A stretch of 64,000 bases of DNA from the NCBI RefSeq assembly GCF_026248685.1, contig NZ_CP111036.1, positions 1,922,001 through 1,986,000 on the forward strand, written 5' to 3'. Source of the stretch: Haladaptatus caseinilyticus. Lineage in GTDB: Archaea; Halobacteriota; Halobacteria; Halobacteriales; Haladaptataceae. Numbering within the stretch: the stretch's first letter is position 1; each line of letters starts with the position of its first letter. The position numbers were made by a program, and so were the translations under genes. Below, one piece after another: positions 62,235 to 64,000 of the stretch. The notes below the pieces were generated by a model, which did not search any database, was not told the origin of the DNA, and worked only from the letters and a program-made list of their open reading frames with translations.

Positions 62235-63361
62235 GGGTCGCAATCGTCGGCGGCGGCGCAGTCGGTGTGACCGCAGCACACGACCTCGCAGTTCACGGGG
62301 AAGACGTCGTGCTGTTCGAAAAAGGTAACATTCCAAACGAGGATGCAAGTACGGGACGGGCAGCAGGTGTCCTGTACGACGCCTTCGCCGCTCCCGAAGA
62401 CGCTCGAATCGGCGAGCGCGCGATAGAGCGATTCCGCGAATTTTCGGGGACGGGCGGGTTCGAATTCGTAGAAACGCCGTACGTTTGGTTCGCCCGGATC
62501 GGTGACGAAAAGCGAGCAAGGGCCATTCGCGAACAGGTGCCACGGATGCAAGAGCAAGGCCGAGACGTATCGTTCATCGACGACGACGTCCTCGCGGAGC
62601 GCTATCCGACGTTGAATACCGAAGACGTGGCCGTCGCCGCGATTGGCCGAAATACGGGGCGAACCGACCCGGGAAGCTACGCCAAAGCCGTCGCCGAGGA
62701 GGCAAAAAAAGCGGGTGCCGAGATTCGAACCGGCATCGAAGTTGCGGTTCGATTCGATCCACCACGTATCGTTTCCGAGGACGGCGACGAGGTGTTCGAT
62801 GCGGTAGTCGTCGCCACTGGCGTCCATACGAAACGCGTTCTGGGGGATGCCGGAATCGCAGTCCCGCTGAAGCCGTATCGGGTGCAGGCGCTCACCTGCG
62901 AGTTCGAGGACGACACCGACGTTCCGATGGTGTACGACGCGACCGAAGGCTACTATCTGCGTCCGCATCCCGACGGTCTGCTGGCGGGAGATGGCACCGA
63001 AGAAGTGGAAAGTGACCCGGACGAGTGGAAACGCGAGAGTGACGAGGAGTTCGTCTCAGCCATGGAAGACCGCCTCGCGCATCGACTGGGCGCGAACTCG
63101 CGCGAGTTCGCGCCGAACGTCGAACGGTCGTGGGCCGGACTCTGCAACGCGACGCCGGATTACGATCCGCTCCTCGGTGAACTACGCCCCGGTCTCTACG
63201 TCGCCGCGGGATGGCAAGGCCACGGATTCATGCGGGCGCCGGGACTCGGCGAAGCGGTCGCGAGGGACGTCCTCGGAGAGGGTGGAATCCCGGAATTCGA
63301 CCCGACACGGTTCACCGGCGACGAGGAGTTCGACATCGTCGAAGGGATGGCAGTCGAATAG
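62231..63361 (+). CDS. FAD-dependent oxidoreductase (DAO family)
   Basis: The 376-residue protein begins MRVAIVGGGAVGVTAAHDLA with the FAD-binding Rossmann motif and the conserved Glu in VVLFEKGNI. The C-terminal segment GLYVAAGWQGHGFMRAPGLG is typical of D-amino acid oxidase/sarcosine oxidase-like enzymes. It oxidises an amine or amino acid with oxygen or another acceptor. The adjacent creatininase-family gene would suit a pathway of guanidino or N-methyl compounds such as creatinine to sarcosine, an inference from gene order. Confidence 0.88.
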   Translation: MRVAIVGGGAVGVTAAHDLAVHGEDVVLFEKGNIPNEDASTGRAAGVLYDAFAAPEDARIGERAIERFREFSGTGGFEFVETPYVWFARIGDEKRARAIREQVPRMQEQGRDVSFIDDDVLAERYPTLNTEDVAVAAIGRNTGRTDPGSYAKAVAEEAKKAGAEIRTGIEVAVRFDPPRIVSEDGDEVFDAVVVATGVHTKRVLGDAGIAVPLKPYRVQALTCEFEDDTDVPMVYDATEGYYLRPHPDGLLAGDGTEEVESDPDEWKRESDEEFVSAMEDRLAHRLGANSREFAPNVERSWAGLCNATPDYDPLLGELRPGLYVAAGWQGHGFMRAPGLGEAVARDVLGEGGIPEFDPTRFTGDEEFDIVEGMAVE

Positions 63362-63407
63362 CGAGACTGCGCTTCGAAAATAGTAACGCACCGCGGATGT
63401 CGAGACG

Positions 63408-63785
63408 CTACCCGGTTTTCGGGACGAGAACTTCGAGCGTTCCCGAATCGGTCAGCGTCGCGGTCGCATCTTTCGCGTCTACCTCGGCGTCCGCTGGGAG
63501 TTCGACACGGCCGTCGAGCGACATCCCGCGTCCGGGATACACCGTGTCGTAGCCGTCGTGGAACTCACGAAAGCGGTCGATTCGAACGAGAATTGCGTCC
63601 TCGGCGAATCGAACCTGGATGTCGCTTCCCGTCGCACCCGCCGCGTCGAAGACGACGAGGTAGGCGTCCTCGCTTTCCAGCAGGTCGGACGGAATCGGGC
63701 GCTTTTCTTGCACCTTGCTCGCGGCACGACCGATACGAGAGGCGACTGCTGTCGCGGTCGAACGACCGATATCGCGGAGCGTCAT
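63408..63785 (-). CDS. Hsp20/alpha-crystallin family small heat-shock protein
   Basis: The 125-residue protein starts MTLRDIGRSTATAVASRIG and carries a short alpha-crystallin domain of about 75 residues: AYLVVFDAAGATGSDIQVRF, then DGRVELPADAEVDAKDATAT and LTDSGTLEVLVPK. The GTLEVLVPK end is the usual Hsp20 box. It holds unfolded proteins during heat or salt stress. Its ATG overlaps the stop of the small zinc protein gene upstream by four bases. Confidence 0.85.
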   Translation of the reverse strand: MTLRDIGRSTATAVASRIGRAASKVQEKRPIPSDLLESEDAYLVVFDAAGATGSDIQVRFAEDAILVRIDRFREFHDGYDTVYPGRGMSLDGRVELPADAEVDAKDATATLTDSGTLEVLVPKTG

Positions 63786-63940
63786 AGTTCGATGGCAGAG
63801 AGACAGTCGGTTCCACCACAGTACGGACAGTTGAAATCCGCTACACCGACCTCGTCGGGCATGTCGTAGGTGTAGTGCATCTCGAACATATCCAGTTCGC
63901 AGTCGTCGTCCGTGCATTTCACCTCAAGGGTCGCGGGCAT
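63782..63940 (-). CDS. Small zinc protein (DUF7559-like)
   Basis: The 52-residue protein starts MPATLEVKCTDDDCELDMFE at ATG 63940 and has two CxxC-like sites: CTDDDC near residue 9 and CPYCGGTDC near residue 38. It is acidic and has the haloarchaeal zinc ribbon look; the DUF7559 name is from memory. Its TGA overlaps the Hsp20 ATG, so they are coupled. The zinc site may respond to stress together with Hsp20. Confidence 0.75.
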   Translation of the reverse strand: MPATLEVKCTDDDCELDMFEMHYTYDMPDEVGVADFNCPYCGGTDCLSAIEL

Positions 63941-64000
63941 ACACTCCGATAGGCGTCGCCAACACAATAAGTAACCGGAAACGGCAGGTTCCCGGACGTA
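63941..64000. other. Right edge of the window
   Basis: No gene is seen in the last 60 bases. The sequence is upstream of the small zinc protein gene and should carry its promoter. Confidence 0.3.

Noticed and set aside
1-64000. Prophage, integrated plasmid, IS element or CRISPR array
   Set aside because: No integrase, transposase, capsid, replication or Cas gene and no spaced direct repeats were seen; genes are mostly housekeeping or conserved haloarchaeal.

Overview
The window is chromosomal DNA from a haloarchaeon (class Halobacteria). The evidence is the acidic proteome, gene starts that lie 24-30 bases downstream of TATA-like boxes (leaderless transcripts), twin-arginine lipoproteins, a TFB-type transcription factor, ribosomal protein S17e, a HalOD1 protein, a Bat-like HTH regulator, an Hvo_1808-type surface protein and several haloarchaea-only small zinc proteins. 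The moderate GC content and gene set would fit a genus such as Haladaptatus, but that is only an inference. I see no CRISPR array, insertion sequence, prophage or plasmid replication module.

Layout. 1-5 kb: a partial lipoprotein, a SOUL heme-binding protein, a geranylgeranyl-reductase-type flavoprotein, a DCC thiol oxidoreductase, a nucleoside deaminase and a CNNM/CBS membrane protein. 5.2-10.3 kb: one very large secreted subtilase with dockerin, CARDB and carboxypeptidase-regulatory-like domains. 10.8-19.2 kb: the branched-chain amino acid region, a leuA-type gene (frameshifted at a G7 tract) and then ilvB-ilvN-ilvC-small ORF-leuC-leuD-leuB with overlapping start and stop codons. Ahead of ilvB is a 31-codon ORF ending in a run of Val/Leu/Ile codons that overlaps a perfect 9-bp hairpin, which looks like an amino-acid-sensing attenuator. 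ilvD lies separately at 26-28 kb. 19.2-21.2 kb holds two broken membrane-protein genes around a lipoprotein and a VOC protein. 21.2-25.7 kb: an ABC-2 exporter, a HemL-like aminotransferase and a dicarboxylate/amino acid symporter.

28-38 kb: sulfurtransferase, catalase followed by a remnant of an S9 peptidase gene, a BNR propeller protein, a Bat-like HTH regulator with a HalOD1 protein, S17e, MsrA, a polysaccharide-deacetylase lipoprotein, TFB and an Hvo_1808-type metalloprotease. 38.9-43.3 kb: a DUF4129-DUF7269-DUF58-DUF7519 gene set converging on a MoxR ATPase, then tRNA-Ser(CGA) followed by two large nested hairpins. 44-54 kb: LD-carboxypeptidase, NikR, a DUF192 protein, an HNH-like DUF7097 protein, a cation/proton antiporter, a succinate-semialdehyde-type dehydrogenase, endonuclease III, a DUF371 protein, a COG1340 coiled-coil protein, SppA and an aldo/keto reductase. 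55-64 kb: a second polysaccharide-deacetylase lipoprotein, an MFS transporter, a GpgS-like glycosyltransferase with two co-directional genes (one a CoA-type Nudix hydrolase), a DUF7388-like protein, a creatininase-family amidohydrolase overlapping a DAO-type flavoprotein, an Hsp20 protein and a small zinc protein.

How the parts work together: most of the Ile/Val/Leu pathway is encoded here (acetolactate synthase, reductoisomerase, dehydratase, isopropylmalate synthase, isomerase and dehydrogenase). The pathway synthase has no C-terminal feedback domain and the ilv operon carries a leader-peptide hairpin, so control may lie mainly in RNA and translation. Several genes (leuA, two small membrane proteins, an S9 peptidase and possibly one orphan ORF) carry single disabling lesions, which means either recent decay or uncorrected sequence errors. 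Re-sequencing should settle this first.
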